A stretch of 49,336 nucleotides of DNA, from the NCBI GenBank assembly GCA_025529335.1, contig JAMYHX010000423.1, positions 1 to 49,336 on the forward strand, in the 5' to 3' direction. Shown one piece after another: positions 20,319-32,134 of the stretch (the first letter of the stretch is position 1; each line of letters begins with the position of its first letter). The translations under genes and the position numbers were made by a program. The DNA is from Rhizopus sp. PT2906. Taxonomy: Eukaryota > Mucoromycota > Mucoromycetes > Mucorales > Rhizopodaceae. Below the pieces are notes generated by a model that was not told the origin of the DNA, ran no database searches, and worked only from the letters and a program-made list of their open reading frames with translations.

Positions 20319-21935
20319 TTAGGTAAAACGGATCAAATCAGCCTTGGTTTCAATAATAGCAGGTGTGCTGATTGTCTTTCCAGCTACATATTCAGCAAGA
20401 CCTTCACCTGAATAAGAAACCCAAGGAGAAATCTCGAACTGCAGCTTTTCAAAATCACCATCGTGCACGACCTTTCCGCCAGCAGATTCAATAAAGCGCA
20501 CGTGTTGTGCAACAATATCTCTTCGGGAAGTTTCAGGACAGTCTGCGCCTGATCCAGGAGCATTCTTTAAGGGAGAGAACTCTTCTTTACGATCGACTTC
20601 GAGTACACTGAAATGTTGAGCATAAGGGAATACGTCAAAAACAAAGCATTCGAGCTTCATGCCACTATTAGACTTGGGCACGACAACTTCACCTGTTTCC
20701 AAATCGACATACTTGATCTTCTTCTTGGCAATGTGGTATTCGAGTTGATCGGCAAAGGTAGGTACACGTTCCAAAAATTCAGTTGAGAAAAAGTGATTGG
20801 CGATATTGGCTGCACCAAAGGCAAGTGAACCATCTTCTCTGCGCTTTTCAGAGATCTCTTGTGAAATTTCGGAATATTCGACAACACCATACTTGCCATC
20901 ACGGACACAGACAACACCCACGGGTTCCTCAGGGGCGGCCTTGCTGACGACCTTGACACCACAGTCGGTTCCCTTTGAAACAGAGTAGCCGATAAAGACA
21001 GGATCGGCAACACGAGCCAAACAGTTATCGACACAGTAGCAGTGAGAGTAGAGAATGCCACGTTCCTTTAATGAGTTGATGACACCTCTATTGACGACAG
21101 CAGCATAGATACCTCCGTTACCATCAGGGGCAATAGCCACCTTTTTTCAAAAATAAAGTTAGAAATAAGGTTCAGCCCATCTGCGTCAACAAAGAGTCTT
21201 ACCTTGTCCTTTGCCTCCAAGATGATCTTACCGTCCATTGTCAAGCAAGGAAGAGTGCCTAGAAATAAAAATTTAATCACAGATAAAAAAACAGAACTGA
21301 TCTTTCTTACCTTGTTGGAAAAAGATGACGTTTTCCTTCTTAAGGCCAAAGTAGTTGTGTTGTTCAAAGAAATCGACTGTAGGTTGATGAGTGGGTCCTG
21401 AGGTCATGATGTACCAAGGAATGATACATTCAGCACCAGGCTTAGTGTATTGACGAGCAATCTCTTGCAAACGAAGAATACGTTCAGCTTGGAGCTGGAA
21501 CAAGGACTTTTGGGAAGGCAAGTTGATATTGTAGCATCCCTTAGGATCGGATGAACCCAAACGCGTACCTTGACCACCAGCCATCAAAATGACAGCGACC
21601 TTACCTTGGGCAATTTGTGTTAAACCAATCGTTTCCCATTCACGAAGCTGTTCAGGAGTAGCCTTGACGACAGAATCAAAGATGGCTTCAGGCAATGGTT
21701 CAAGTGCGGCAGCTTGACTGAGAAGAGCGGCTTCAGCACCTTCAATAGCCTTGCGATAGATGTTATTCAATCGTTCAACATCAAGTTCAAGCAGTTGTTG
21801 AATCAGTTTAGCTTGTTGCTCGACTTCAAGAGTGTCAAAGAATTGAAAGACATGGCCTTGACCAGCTGAATCATAACGTTCTTTTAATGCTTGAAGTTCA
21901 ATTTCGTTAACAGGAAGAAGTGAAGAGATGGTCAT
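20319..21935 (-). CDS. UAP1: UDP-N-acetylglucosamine pyrophosphorylase
   Basis: Three exons (21935-21311, 21258-21203, 21140-20319) sum to 1503 nt, 500 aa, the usual UAP1 length. It makes UDP-GlcNAc from UTP and GlcNAc-1-phosphate in the cytosol, feeding chitin, N-glycans and GPI anchors. The nucleotide-binding signature LMAGGQGTRLGSSDPKG spans residues about 117-133. Others are PWYIMTSGPTH, FFQQG, PDGNGGIYAA and the uridine-binding NCLARVADPVFIGY, and the C-terminal domain has SPWVSYSGEGL. The ATG at 21935 matches the family start; an in-frame ATG at 21980 would add 15 hydrophobic residues and is less likely. It lies in tandem 230 bp downstream of the subtilase gene. Confidence 0.95.
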
Positions 21936-22165
21936 TGTGATGTGATGAAGAAGAAGAGAAAAGAACGAAATATCAACCACTTCATTTTTATTTATAAACT
22001 AATTTGGTATCCCATAAATAAATAAAGTCGGTATTTAAATATATTTTTGTACACAGCAGAGCCCATCCGCGGAAAGAAAAGGGCAGTGAGTGCAGTGAGT
22101 GCAGTTTAATAATAAAAAATTTTTGTTTGTGCTACACGAATTCTATTTTTGTTTATTTACTATAA

Positions 22166-25100
22166 TTAAACCTTGAGCATAAATTTAGGAGAGATCCATT
22201 CATCCCAGTCATGCTTATTCTTTCTATCACCAAACACCTTCAAGGCTCTTATCTTTAATTGATAAATGCCCGACTTTACTTGAGATTTATCATATTCATT
22301 TGTATCTTTGAGAGTTACATCCTTTGGAATGTAGTTTCCATTCCACTGCCAGGAATAGTATGCATTTGATGACTCAGTAAATGTTAATGTATTTCTTTGT
22401 AACCAGATTCGATGAGGGCCAACACTATCATCAAAGGGGACATCACCTATCACCTTATTGTTCTTGATGACTTGAATCTGAAGAAGAGGAGTACCTGTCA
22501 AGAGTCGAGCTACAACGAACGGTCCACCGGTGATCTGATTTCCTTGTTTCCGTAACGTAAAGTGACCTAACTTACCCTTTTCAACAGTTGCATTACCCGA
22601 AGGATAACCAATGGCAGGGAATGGAAAACCAAAGGAATTATGAGCTGGGAGATGATCGAGAATAGGCAAGTCCTTCATGTTGCCAATCATGCCAAGATAG
22701 GGAACGCTTGCCTTAATTCCTCCTTTGGCACTTGCGATGATGTACCCGCCATAGATAGCATGTGTCGATTCCGAAAACGTATCCGTCGGCGGTTCAAGTT
22801 GCACCGTGACGCTAGCAGATTGGCCAGGAGGAATGGTCAGCGTTCTCTTGGAAAAATGAATAGCTGAGACAGAATGGTTTCTGGAATATAAACCCACGGG
22901 CTCAGAAGGTGTGTCATTACTTTTAGCGGAATAACCTGTGGCTGTAAGAGAGGGCTGATGGCTCAATTCGATGACCAATGCATGCTGGTCGTGGTTGTAA
23001 AACGTAATCGTCTGATGCTGCTTAAAGTGAGCCGAATCGTTGAAGCTCAGGTACGTTGGCGAAGCATGAAAGAGCCCAAGTCCTTGCATGGCCTGTGCAA
23101 CGTCAACCACTCCAGCTCCTTGCCGAATAGGAGAATCACCATACTGTAGGTCGGAGATCGGTGGCCTTACTATAATAGTTTTAATAAGAAAACGTGAACG
23201 GGTACTCGTGTGAGCTTACCTTGAGTAGCGAAATTCATCAAGATATTTTTAGTCTCCTTGGGTGATAACTTCTTCTTTTCTAGTAATAAGGCTACTTGTC
23301 CCGACACAAAGGGTGCAGCCATTGAAGTTCCAGAACGAAAGCCATAAGATTTCTTGTACTGGGGAAGGGTTGAAAAGACATTGCCACCTACTCCCATAAT
23401 CTCTGGTTTAAGTTCGAGTTCGTTTGTGGGCCCTAGAGTGGAGAATCCAGACACTTGGTGAAGAATATCGTTTGAGGGGGCAGGAAGGGCCACAAGGATA
23501 TTGGTGAATTGTGCTTTGACTTTCTTTTCCTGGCCAAGTATAGAAAAGATACGATAACCTTCGTCATTATTAATAAACGCTACTGGAAGCACTGCTGATG
23601 TCAGTATTTGAACTTCAGTCGTAGCATTGACCGTGTCTGAATAAAAGATGACAGCCTCTGCACCTGCTTGTTTTGCGTGCTTAATTTGGTCGAATGGGTT
23701 ACAGTCGCCAAGGTGAACAAGGAGTATGCTATCTCTAAACCTGTTGCTGTCTTTCAATGACTTGCATGCATCCTGTTTTTTGTTGAACTGGGTACTAGCA
23801 GATACAATAGGCAGTTTTTTATTCAGTTTGAGAGCTAAACTCACATAGGTGCGATACGCTAACCGGATTGGTTAAGAATGTGGATGAAATTTATGTGATA
23901 AATACTTACAGATAGATAAAGTTTGCTTTGCATACACTTTTAACACGTATCCAGGGACATACTCGCTCTGGATAGATCCCACGGCGATGACATCTTTGCC
24001 TGTTGCAGGAGAACTAGGCAGGAATATACCAGAAGTTCCGATATTACCATTGGCAGCAACAACTGAACAATAATGAAATACATGAGCATATAACTTTTTT
24101 TTTTTTTTTGTTTACCATGTACGCCTTTGGAAACAATGCTACTAGCCACTCGCGACAAAGCTGTCTCTTCCCAGCCTCCAAAGGAGCCCAGTGAAAGATT
24201 GATGACGTCCATGCCGGCCTTATAAGCCATATCCATCGCTTTGATCAGAATATCGTCAGGCACTATGGCATAGTTACAGGAATAAACTCTATTCAGTAAT
24301 ACACAAAGGTAAACAAACTTGCTTCTCCTTGCCAATCGCTTTGACTTACCTCCACATCCCCAATGTTACACCTGGAGCAACTCCTGTCCAATCCTAAAAA
24401 TGGATGCATTATATATGGGCTCATTAACAAAGAAAAGTTCCTTACATATTTTTTGTCCTCTGCTGCAATTATGCCAGCAACAAAAGTCCCGTGACCTGTG
24501 GCTGAAGCTAAAAACATAACAATGAATTTATGAAACAAATCATGCATCATTCCGTTTTTTACTTGAGTTGGAAGGGCAATCATCCAATGGGTCATCGTCG
24601 GGGCGGATGGATTGTATTGTACCATTAAAGTCATTTCCAACGAGATCGTAACCATAGGCAACCTTACATCCTTTTCCAAAGCAACCACCCAAGGCAGGAT
24701 GGGTATAATCCACACCTATGATAATCAATATGAGATTACAGTTGGATTGACGTATTTGTTACTTACCAGTATCAATAATGCCTACCTTGATTCCAGATCC
24801 TGTCAGCTTCAGTCTTTTGTAGGCATAATTTTCTTTTGTCAGTTGTCGAATAGTGTCCTAGGATTAACTCAGTAAAAATGGATATAAACAACATGTTAGA
24901 TTTACTTTATTTTGAGGTACAAAGGAGGATAACTGTTCATGTTTAATTGCTGCTTGGACATGAGTACGTGACATGATAGGCCAAGAGTTAACAATATCTG
25001 GATGTTGCTGAATGAATCTGTTGGCTGCGTCCTTTGATTCAAACTCAAGAGAGACACCATTGAATATATCGGAATCATATAAATAGCGTAATTTTATATT

Positions 25101-25250
25101 GTTGTCAAGGTGTTTTTTAACAAAGGTAGATGGAGGGGTCGATAATTCAAAGATGTATCCATATTCAGGTAAAGCGTGGACAAGGGTTGAAGTAAAGAAT
25201 AATAAAAGCCAAATGATGGTTTGACTTTTATTGTTTGAAAATATTTTCAT
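22166..25250 (-). CDS. secreted subtilisin-like serine protease with PA insert
   Basis: Nine exons: 25250-24906, 24857-24767, 24715-24563, 24507-24446, 24393-24350, 24288-24116, 24062-23910, 23858-23220, 23169-22166; 2664 nt, 887 aa, phases consistent. A signal peptide (TIIWLLLFFTSTLVHA) is followed by an inhibitor_I9-like propeptide. The S8 triad is Asp144 (VGIIDTG), His202 (GHGTFVAG) and Ser519 (SGTSMAAP), with oxyanion Asn294. A PA-type insert (about 370-470: LLVHLGDCNPFDQIKHAKQAGAEAV) splits the catalytic domain, and a beta-rich Fn3-like C-terminus (about 600-887) follows. This resembles Vpr/C5a-peptidase-like fungal subtilases. It is probably extracellular, degrading protein. There is no membrane anchor or GPI signal at the end. 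Confidence 0.93.
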
Positions 25251-26986
25251 ATTGTTACAAAGAAAAGATAAAAAAAATACAAAATAGAAAAATAGCTTAT
25301 TTATGGATGTTCTAATAATACCCTTCTAGGGAGTTGCCTGTTTATAGAAACAAAAGGATATACTTTACAGCTAAAATTAACGCTCAGATAATGGTTCTAT
25401 GCTCAAAAAAGTTAGAATTCAGAAATCTTATTAAACAAGAAAAGCATCTGGAAATGCCATATCAACACTTGTTATTTACAATACCTTTTGTTAGTTTACT
25501 TTATATGGCATCATGACCATCTTCTGACATAAGCCAACTTTTTCTTGATTGTAAAACTATACTTCAAGATGGACGCTAGATTTAATTAATTGTTTCTTGG
25601 CTCTGAAAATGACGTCCTTTTCAATATGTGGACCTATCCGATAACCACGTTCTTCCTCTTACACAATACTTTTTGTGGCATATTAACTTTTTTATTATTT
25701 GATATTATGGGCTTGATTCTTTATAAAATACATATCGTTCATGATGATTTTCATTGTGTTATGTTATTGTGACGATCTTGACCAAAAGGAATCTGAAAGA
25801 AATAAATATAGAAACAGAGAAAAGGCAAAGACCGCATCACTGTTTATACACACTTAGACAAAATTCAAAATTTATCAGCATATGATGGCAACACATAAAA
25901 ACTAAAACGCGGTTATGCCTTCTCTACGCTTTCGTTTTCAGTTTATTCTAGCCGAGTACACAAATAAGTGAGCCATCATCTTTCATTATTCAAGATGTTA
26001 CACGAGATTTCTACTTCCAGTCGCACCCCGCCGTTGAAACTCGGTTGTTATGCAACTACAACCACGGCACCTATCACACAGGTACTGTAGCAAAGTAATG
26101 TCGTCATGAAGATAGGATGATCTTTTTTGAAATAATACAAAATATCACATTTTGCCGCATATGGAGAGAATTAAGTCTTTCACAGAACTACTTTGAACTA
26201 GGCTGTACGACTACTAAGCACAAGGCTTTGCTCTGTCTCTCCCTCTCTCTTTTTGTTTTTTTCTCACTCCCTGTCTATCTTTTTCTAGCTGTAACAAAGT
26301 ATTGTTTACTATCCCAGTTTGTATGACTAAGGGCTTAGAATATACACTGTATTTAGCATGACTGAAAATACTAAATCATGATGTGATAGAATAGCCAAAA
26401 TTGAGCTAGTACCGTTTGAAAGGTTTCGCTGTAATAATCACTTGATGCGCTTGTTTACATTATCCCTTTTTCTCTAAATAATGAATAACAATGCAAGACG
26501 CAAATTTATATGAATAAAATGATCCCTGCTTAATCTAGTGCAAAAAACTTTATCCCATGTTACACGGAAGTTGGTCAATGTTTGGAGAAAGCTTTTATAC
26601 TCATTTCCCTTATTTAACATAAAGCTATTTAAGAGGCAGGGACAGGGACAGGAACAGGGACATGTTTTAAAGTCAAGCAACTAATGGATGACTGTGACGA
26701 GTCCCAAAGAAATGCCGCATGTATAAGCGTAGCACATATATTGTTCTATGAACAGTTCCAGCATTGTTTTCAAAAAGTGCAGATCTAAGGATGCGTTTTA
26801 AAATACCAATATACTCTATCTCTTGCAAGTATATAAGGACAACTGTTGCATAATCATGGTCGGAGTAACTTTGCGTAGAATGGGCGAAAGCCCTTGATTT
26901 TCCAACAGTAAAAGAAAGGCGACATTTTTACGGCTGGAAGGAAAGCCCCTTAATGGAATGGCAACAGTCACATTGCTGATATTGAA
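25251..26986. other. divergent intergenic region, no gene recognised
   Basis: 1.7 kb between the subtilase and Sec7-PH gene starts. Short open frames here have no recognisable domain. A degenerate (GACAGG)n tract lies at 26635-26664. In the Sec7 reading frame a TAA at 26951-26953 closes the frame upstream of its ATG. Confidence 0.5.
26635..26664. repeat. degenerate hexamer repeat (GACAGG)n
   Basis: Five adjacent hexamers GGCAGG GACAGG GACAGG AACAGG GACATG. No function inferred. Confidence 0.8.
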
Positions 26987-28889
26987 ATGCGCTATCAACC
27001 TCCTCAAATCTATGCTTTTTACATGTCTTCCTTCTCTTCTTGTTATGGGAGCGTTCAAAACAACTCTTCTGAAGCTGAATATGCTCGGCGTATATGGGAA
27101 CATGATGAAACGGTTTATAACGACTTAAGCCATATAGTCGAGTGGATAGGTAATGGAGAAGCATCTAGTCATATCATTCTTACCTACTATATGGCGTACT
27201 TTGACTTCAAAAGCGTTAAACTTGAACAAGCTTTCCGTATGCTATGTTCCAAGCTTCACCTCAGAGGAGAAACACAGCAGATTGATCGTGTATTATATGC
27301 ATTTGCGGACAGATATTTTCAATGCAATCCACAGTGTATCTTTGGCACAATTGGTAAGAACAGAAAGGAAGAAAAGAGTTTATAGATTGTATTAATAAAT
27401 TCTGTCAATAGACGTAGTCTACTCCATTATTTATTCCCTTTTGCTTTTAAATACTGACCTTCATGTTGCCCAAGGTGATCACAAAAGGATGTCTCGTACT
27501 GATTTCATTAAAAACACCATGAATGCTATTCGCACTCAGTCGAATGCCCCTACTTATGCCTCAGACAGCCTCCCTGACGATCATCTTGCCAGTGGAATAA
27601 GCCTCTATCGTGCACCAAGTACTCACAGTAGTATCAGCTCTCGGTCTTGTATTAACGATAGCAACATTGTGTGTGCCCCACGTTATGAATCGTACCCATC
27701 GCTTGGATCCAAGGCTTGGGATATGGAAATTATTCATCTCTTAAAGCAGATGTACGTCAATATTCGTAATAACCAGATCAGCGACCCATCTGCTTCCGTC
27801 GCAACTAGCAGTAGTACTAGCCGTATGAGTATAGTTATCAAACGTAGCGTAGGCACTCTCATGGGGAAGAATAGTCACAATGAAGAAGACTCCATTGCTC
27901 GTCCTGCAAGTCTTTCATCCACAAATCACTGTCCATCCATCGTTTCCACACGGTCATCTATTTCCACTCAGTATCAAAGCATTGCTTCTCATCTTCAGCA
28001 CACAGAGCTTCCGAATGTATATACCAGTAATGCTCCTTATTACAAGGAAGGGATTGTCATCCGCAAACATCTACTGGAAAAGGCAAACCAAAAAGCCAAG
28101 TACCGTGATTGGAAAGAGTGCTTTATGGTCATTGACCGTAGCGAGATTCGCATGTACAAGCTGGAATCATCGAGTCAGATCCAAAACCAACGTAGACGCA
28201 GTACTAACCGCCTTCGCAATTTCACCAGCCGCTCTTCTTCTGTATCTGATTCTGCTTCACAAGTGTCTGATTATAGCATGACCGACGCTGTAGGAGGCGG
28301 TGATTGGTTGTCTCGTGCTCAAATGATAGGCAGCATCGACCTTAAACATGCACTTGCTAATGCACTTCCTTCGGGATACAGTCGCCAACGCCAACATGCC
28401 TTTGCTGTTCAGCAAGCGAATGGCGCTGTTCATCTATTCCAGGTTGGTTCTGCAGATCAGGTTCATGAATGGGTCTCCACTTGTAATTACTGGGCAGCTC
28501 GTGAAAGTAAAGGCCCCTTGGCTAGTGGGGTTAGCTCTATGGAGTATGGATGGGGCCATTGTTTGAATAGAGTACATGAACCTGTCGTTATCCATGAATG
28601 GCAGCCACCCAATCCACCAATGTTACATAGTTTGCTTGATGAAACATCACAGTTTAAAGCACTCTGCAAACATGTTGAAGAATTAAGTATTGAATTAGAC
28701 GCCCACCGCGACCTTAAGCCGAGAATAGAACATCGTTTTTCAGGTACAAACTCTAAAAGCGGCACCCGTGCGATGATCAATTGGGAAAATAAGTCTCATT
28801 ACTTGTTGCACGAAATTATCAAATACCAAAATTACTGCGATTCCATTGAAAAATCACTTGAACTTCAAAACAAGGTTATGTCCTCTTGA
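26987..28889 (+). CDS. Sec7-PH Arf guanine-nucleotide exchange factor
   Basis: Two exons, 26987-27353 and 27412-28889, 1845 nt, 614 aa. Residues about 25-180 are a Sec7 domain: ARRIWEHDETVYNDLSHIVEW, YYMAYFDFKSVKLEQAFR, LRGETQQIDRVL with the catalytic glutamate finger, and LLLLNTDLHVAQ (motif 2). After a Ser-rich linker, residues about 350-490 form a PH domain (YKEGIVIRKHLLEK..., KYRDWKECFMVIDRSEIRMYK, ending VHEWVSTCNYWAA). The tail is predicted helical. The order matches the fungal Syt1-type family that activates Arf GTPases on Golgi or endosomal membranes. The N-terminus is short for that family. An in-frame stop at 26951 supports this start unless an unseen upstream exon exists; Met13 (27023) is an alternative. 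Confidence 0.88.
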
Positions 28890-29742
28890 TGATGTTTCTC
28901 CCCCATTTTTCTCCTTATTACCTGTACGTCATTTACCTTATGTTCATATTAGCCTTCTTCTTGTAAATAAAGTTACTTACAATAAACTATTGCTTGTATC
29001 ATATTTTGTACAGATTATAGTTCATATCAATGTTGTATAAGTTTGTATACAATGGACTCTAGATTCAGGAATATCCGCGATATAGAAATACCATATTCGA
29101 AGAACTCCACAGTTCCTCCCCCCCTTTTTTTTAAAAAAATTCCTTGTATAATCTTTATTACGAAACGCCATTCGTGCCCCCAACAGGTATTTTGTAATCT
29201 AAAGTCTATTGTACGTATGATGTTAGCTTAGATATGTGATCAAAATGTTGAATAAACGTTTACAATAATTTTAAGAATAAAGTTAGTATTATCCTATAGT
29301 AACAGCTTATTTCTCTGGCATATGCCTATTTGTGCAAAAAGGATTCTCTCCTATTTACAGCATGATTTTGCCTAAAAACAAATTGCACGCCAATAAGCAG
29401 AGCATAGATTATGAACAATATGTGTTGTAAAATATATATTATTACGAGATGCTTTAGTTGAAAAGTAAGACGATCAATTACTGAGAAACATACATAGAAT
29501 AGCTCTATAAATGCTTTACTGCTTTAAATAGCTCTCCTGATCAAATATTCACTCTATCGCAATGATTTGTCTTTGTAATTATCTCTTTCACCCCCTCTTT
29601 GTTCATTTAGTATCATACTGAAACTGATAATAGTTTTGCTTAAACAGATAGTATCTTTTGAGCTCCCCATAGACTCAACTACTAAATGCGATGGTGAATA
29701 CAGTCTAATATGTTGATAAAGTGTTTATTTTTACAGTTTATA
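28890..29742. other. convergent 3' intergenic region
   Basis: 850 bp between the tails of the Sec7-PH and polymerase epsilon subunit genes. AT-rich; no gene or RNA seen. Confidence 0.5.
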
Positions 29743-31874
29743 CTAACGACCGGATAACGAGCTTTTGAAATAAATGTTAGTATCAACGTTATAAAGCTAC
29801 AAGTATGTACTTGCCATTTTTGAGACGTTTTTGTAGCTGGAAAGTACACGCTCCAGGTCATTTCTGAATTTGGAAAGCTGCCAGGATTTATACAATGAGT
29901 TTCTTCATAAGAAATACCATAGTTTTCACATTTGTCCGCAAGTATAACCTGTTATGACATTAGTTGCTGTTTCACATTTAAATGATTACTTACAGCATGA
30001 GGAAGTGGAAACAGTCTTAGTGCATGATCGTATCCCCAGTAGATTGGTTTTACAGACAAAGGTAAGGGACAGAGGTGACCTTGGTCAAGGATAGTTCTGA
30101 CAAGCTATTATAAATAAAATTAGAGACGTATGAAGAAAGAGTGTTGATGTGATCATTACATGTTTTATGCGCTGGTTATCTGCGTCCAAATTAGTAGGTA
30201 TCAAGGTATTTCTCCATATTTTGTTAAGTAGATCCTCTCTAAATATTACGATATCCTGCGTACAATATCGAATACGACAAGGATTTGTTGTAAAATGAGT
30301 CTTTTTCACTTTTTGTCTAATTCTTGTCACAAAATGTGAAGGAAGGCCTCTCTGCGGTAAGACATTTCCTCCCCATGGATCTCTAGCTCCAGGTACAAAC
30401 ACAAAGTTTGAATGTGTCGCTAACGTTTCAAACTCTGATATTAAGTCTGCTAAAGCGTTAAAATTATCTTTATACTCTGCTGCTTCAGCCGCTGAATATG
30501 TAAATGGTTTGCTGCTAAAGTTTCCTATGAATATAAACGCCAAGGGCACTTGGTTGCTGTATCCTTCAAATATTGTGCGTAGAGCATTCATAACTTTGGG
30601 TTGATCCAAGTGTAAGTCAGAAATGATAACAAAAAATATGTCTTTGTTTGCTTGTTCTTCTTCTTTAAGTATACTCTGTAATATAGTTAAAAAAAGGGAA
30701 TGTATACATTGAATAGATTTATATTACTTCATCTATGAGAGGCCTTGGTAACCCAAGGAAATCCACATGGCTTAATAGGACACTATACAGTAAAATATTG
30801 AATAAGTAGGGTCATTATATAAAATATATGATAAATTCTTACTCTGTCAGGTTACGTGCTTCTGCAGGCGGTAAACTGATTTCGGTAACATGAAAGACAT
30901 GATCTTCCCCATAGATGCCTTCTGCCAGTACAAATATACCGTCTGTAAATAAGCCATATTCATATTTCTAATAATACTTAGAGTCTTTTTATTGCTTATT
31001 TGTATTTACTGTTTCCTTACAGTTTTACTTATATCCAATTCAATGTGTGCATCATCATCTTCCAAATAAAGTTTTCCTTCCTCAATCTGTGTCAACATGC
31101 CAAAGAGGACAAACTCACCTCCATCATGTCCAATCAAGCTTTTGATGGGTGTAATCTAATAATAGGTGAATACACGTCTAATAACAGACGATGTGTGTAC
31201 CTTAATAAATGATGATGAGTCCCCCGCCATATCTGTTGGGCAAAACATTTCATTTCGCAATACTCGTTGCTTTGTCAACAATAACCTTTCTCTAAACATT
31301 TCACCCTTTGACTTTGGATCAGATAAAAGCCTACAAGGTTCTCTAGATTTTCGAAATGTTCTGGTATAATCATCATATATAAGTTTTGGCATATCAAAAG
31401 CACCCACCACATGAAAATGCTGTGCTACATCGACAGTTTCTTGAGATATTTGAGTTGTCTGGGAGGATGATACATTGGGTGATAGGACCATACTCGAACT
31501 ATCACCTAGCGACATATCCTTCAGTGACTCATTTATTTCTTCTTCCTCTACACGTTGAAAAGGGGTTGTGGTTGTAGTCATAAGGGCTGATGTCTGCATC
31601 AGTGCATTCACTTCTTCCAGTACTGCTCTATTAATAATGAGGGTTTGTTCGTCTAAATAAAGTAAGAAAAAGTTCAAGTATATGTAAAGACAATACCATT
31701 ATATCTCTTCTTGTATGTCTTTACTATTCGCTCAATCGTGTCTGCAATATCTGGTTCTCGAGCCAATAGCTGCTCGAGATATTTTGCTGCGTCACTTTGG
31801 ACAACGAGACCATACTTCTTTGTGAATAAGTTGTGAATGAATTTCCTGATTTTAACTTTGGAATTTATTTGCAT
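29743..31874 (-). CDS. POLE2: DNA polymerase epsilon subunit B
   Basis: Nine exons: 31874-31697, 31652-31201, 31155-31029, 30942-30843, 30782-30728, 30675-30160, 30104-29994, 29948-29815, 29761-29743; 1692 nt, 563 aa, phases closing. The N-terminal helical domain contains GLVVQSDAAKYLEQLL. Then come HVVGAFDMPKLIYDD, the OB-fold (GGEFVLFGMLTQIEEGKLYL), and an inactivated calcineurin-like phosphoesterase domain (FFVIISDLHLDQPKV, FVPGARDPWGGNVLPQRGLP), ending NPGSFPNSE. It stabilises the leading-strand replicase in the nucleus. Start: the only ATG in the open 5' frame. The last intron (29814-29762) has a GC donor (ATG/GCAAGT), a TACTAAC branch site and a CAAAAG acceptor; splicing gives a C-terminus of family length. 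ACGCG boxes lie 28 and 57 nt upstream. Confidence 0.92.
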
Positions 31875-31901
31875 GTCAATAAAAGAATCAAAAAAAGGAT
31901 G

Positions 31902-31936
31902 ACGCGAATATTTTTTATTGTTAAATTCAGACGCGT
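31902..31936. promoter_or_regulatory. paired ACGCG (MCB-like) boxes before POLE2
   Basis: ACGCGA at 31902-31907 and the full MluI cell-cycle box ACGCGT at 31931-31936 lie 28 and 57 nt upstream of the POLE2 ATG. In well-studied fungi MBF (APSES protein Mbp1 with Swi6) binds this sequence to time S-phase genes. Two cores within 35 bp of a replication gene support a real site, possibly within the 5'UTR. Confidence 0.5.
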
Positions 31937-32134
31937 TCAATCGTGTATCTCCGATGGTTTTCTCCAGAGGATTTCTTCAAGGGAATTTAAGAAAGGAGAG
32001 GGGTTAATCGCATGCACAACAAAAGCAGAATGATAGATTCTGCGATTATTCATGATAATAAAAATTTATGCTTTTTAGGTCTGTCGAGAACCTCCACGAC
32101 AGCTTCAACAACTCTTTCTTTCAGATTGCCGAAA

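Noticed and set aside
31875..31976. N-terminal extension of POLE2 (open frame up to 31976)
   Set aside because: It contains no ATG, overlaps the ACGCG boxes and exceeds the family's N-terminus; Met at 31874 fits better unless an upstream exon exists.
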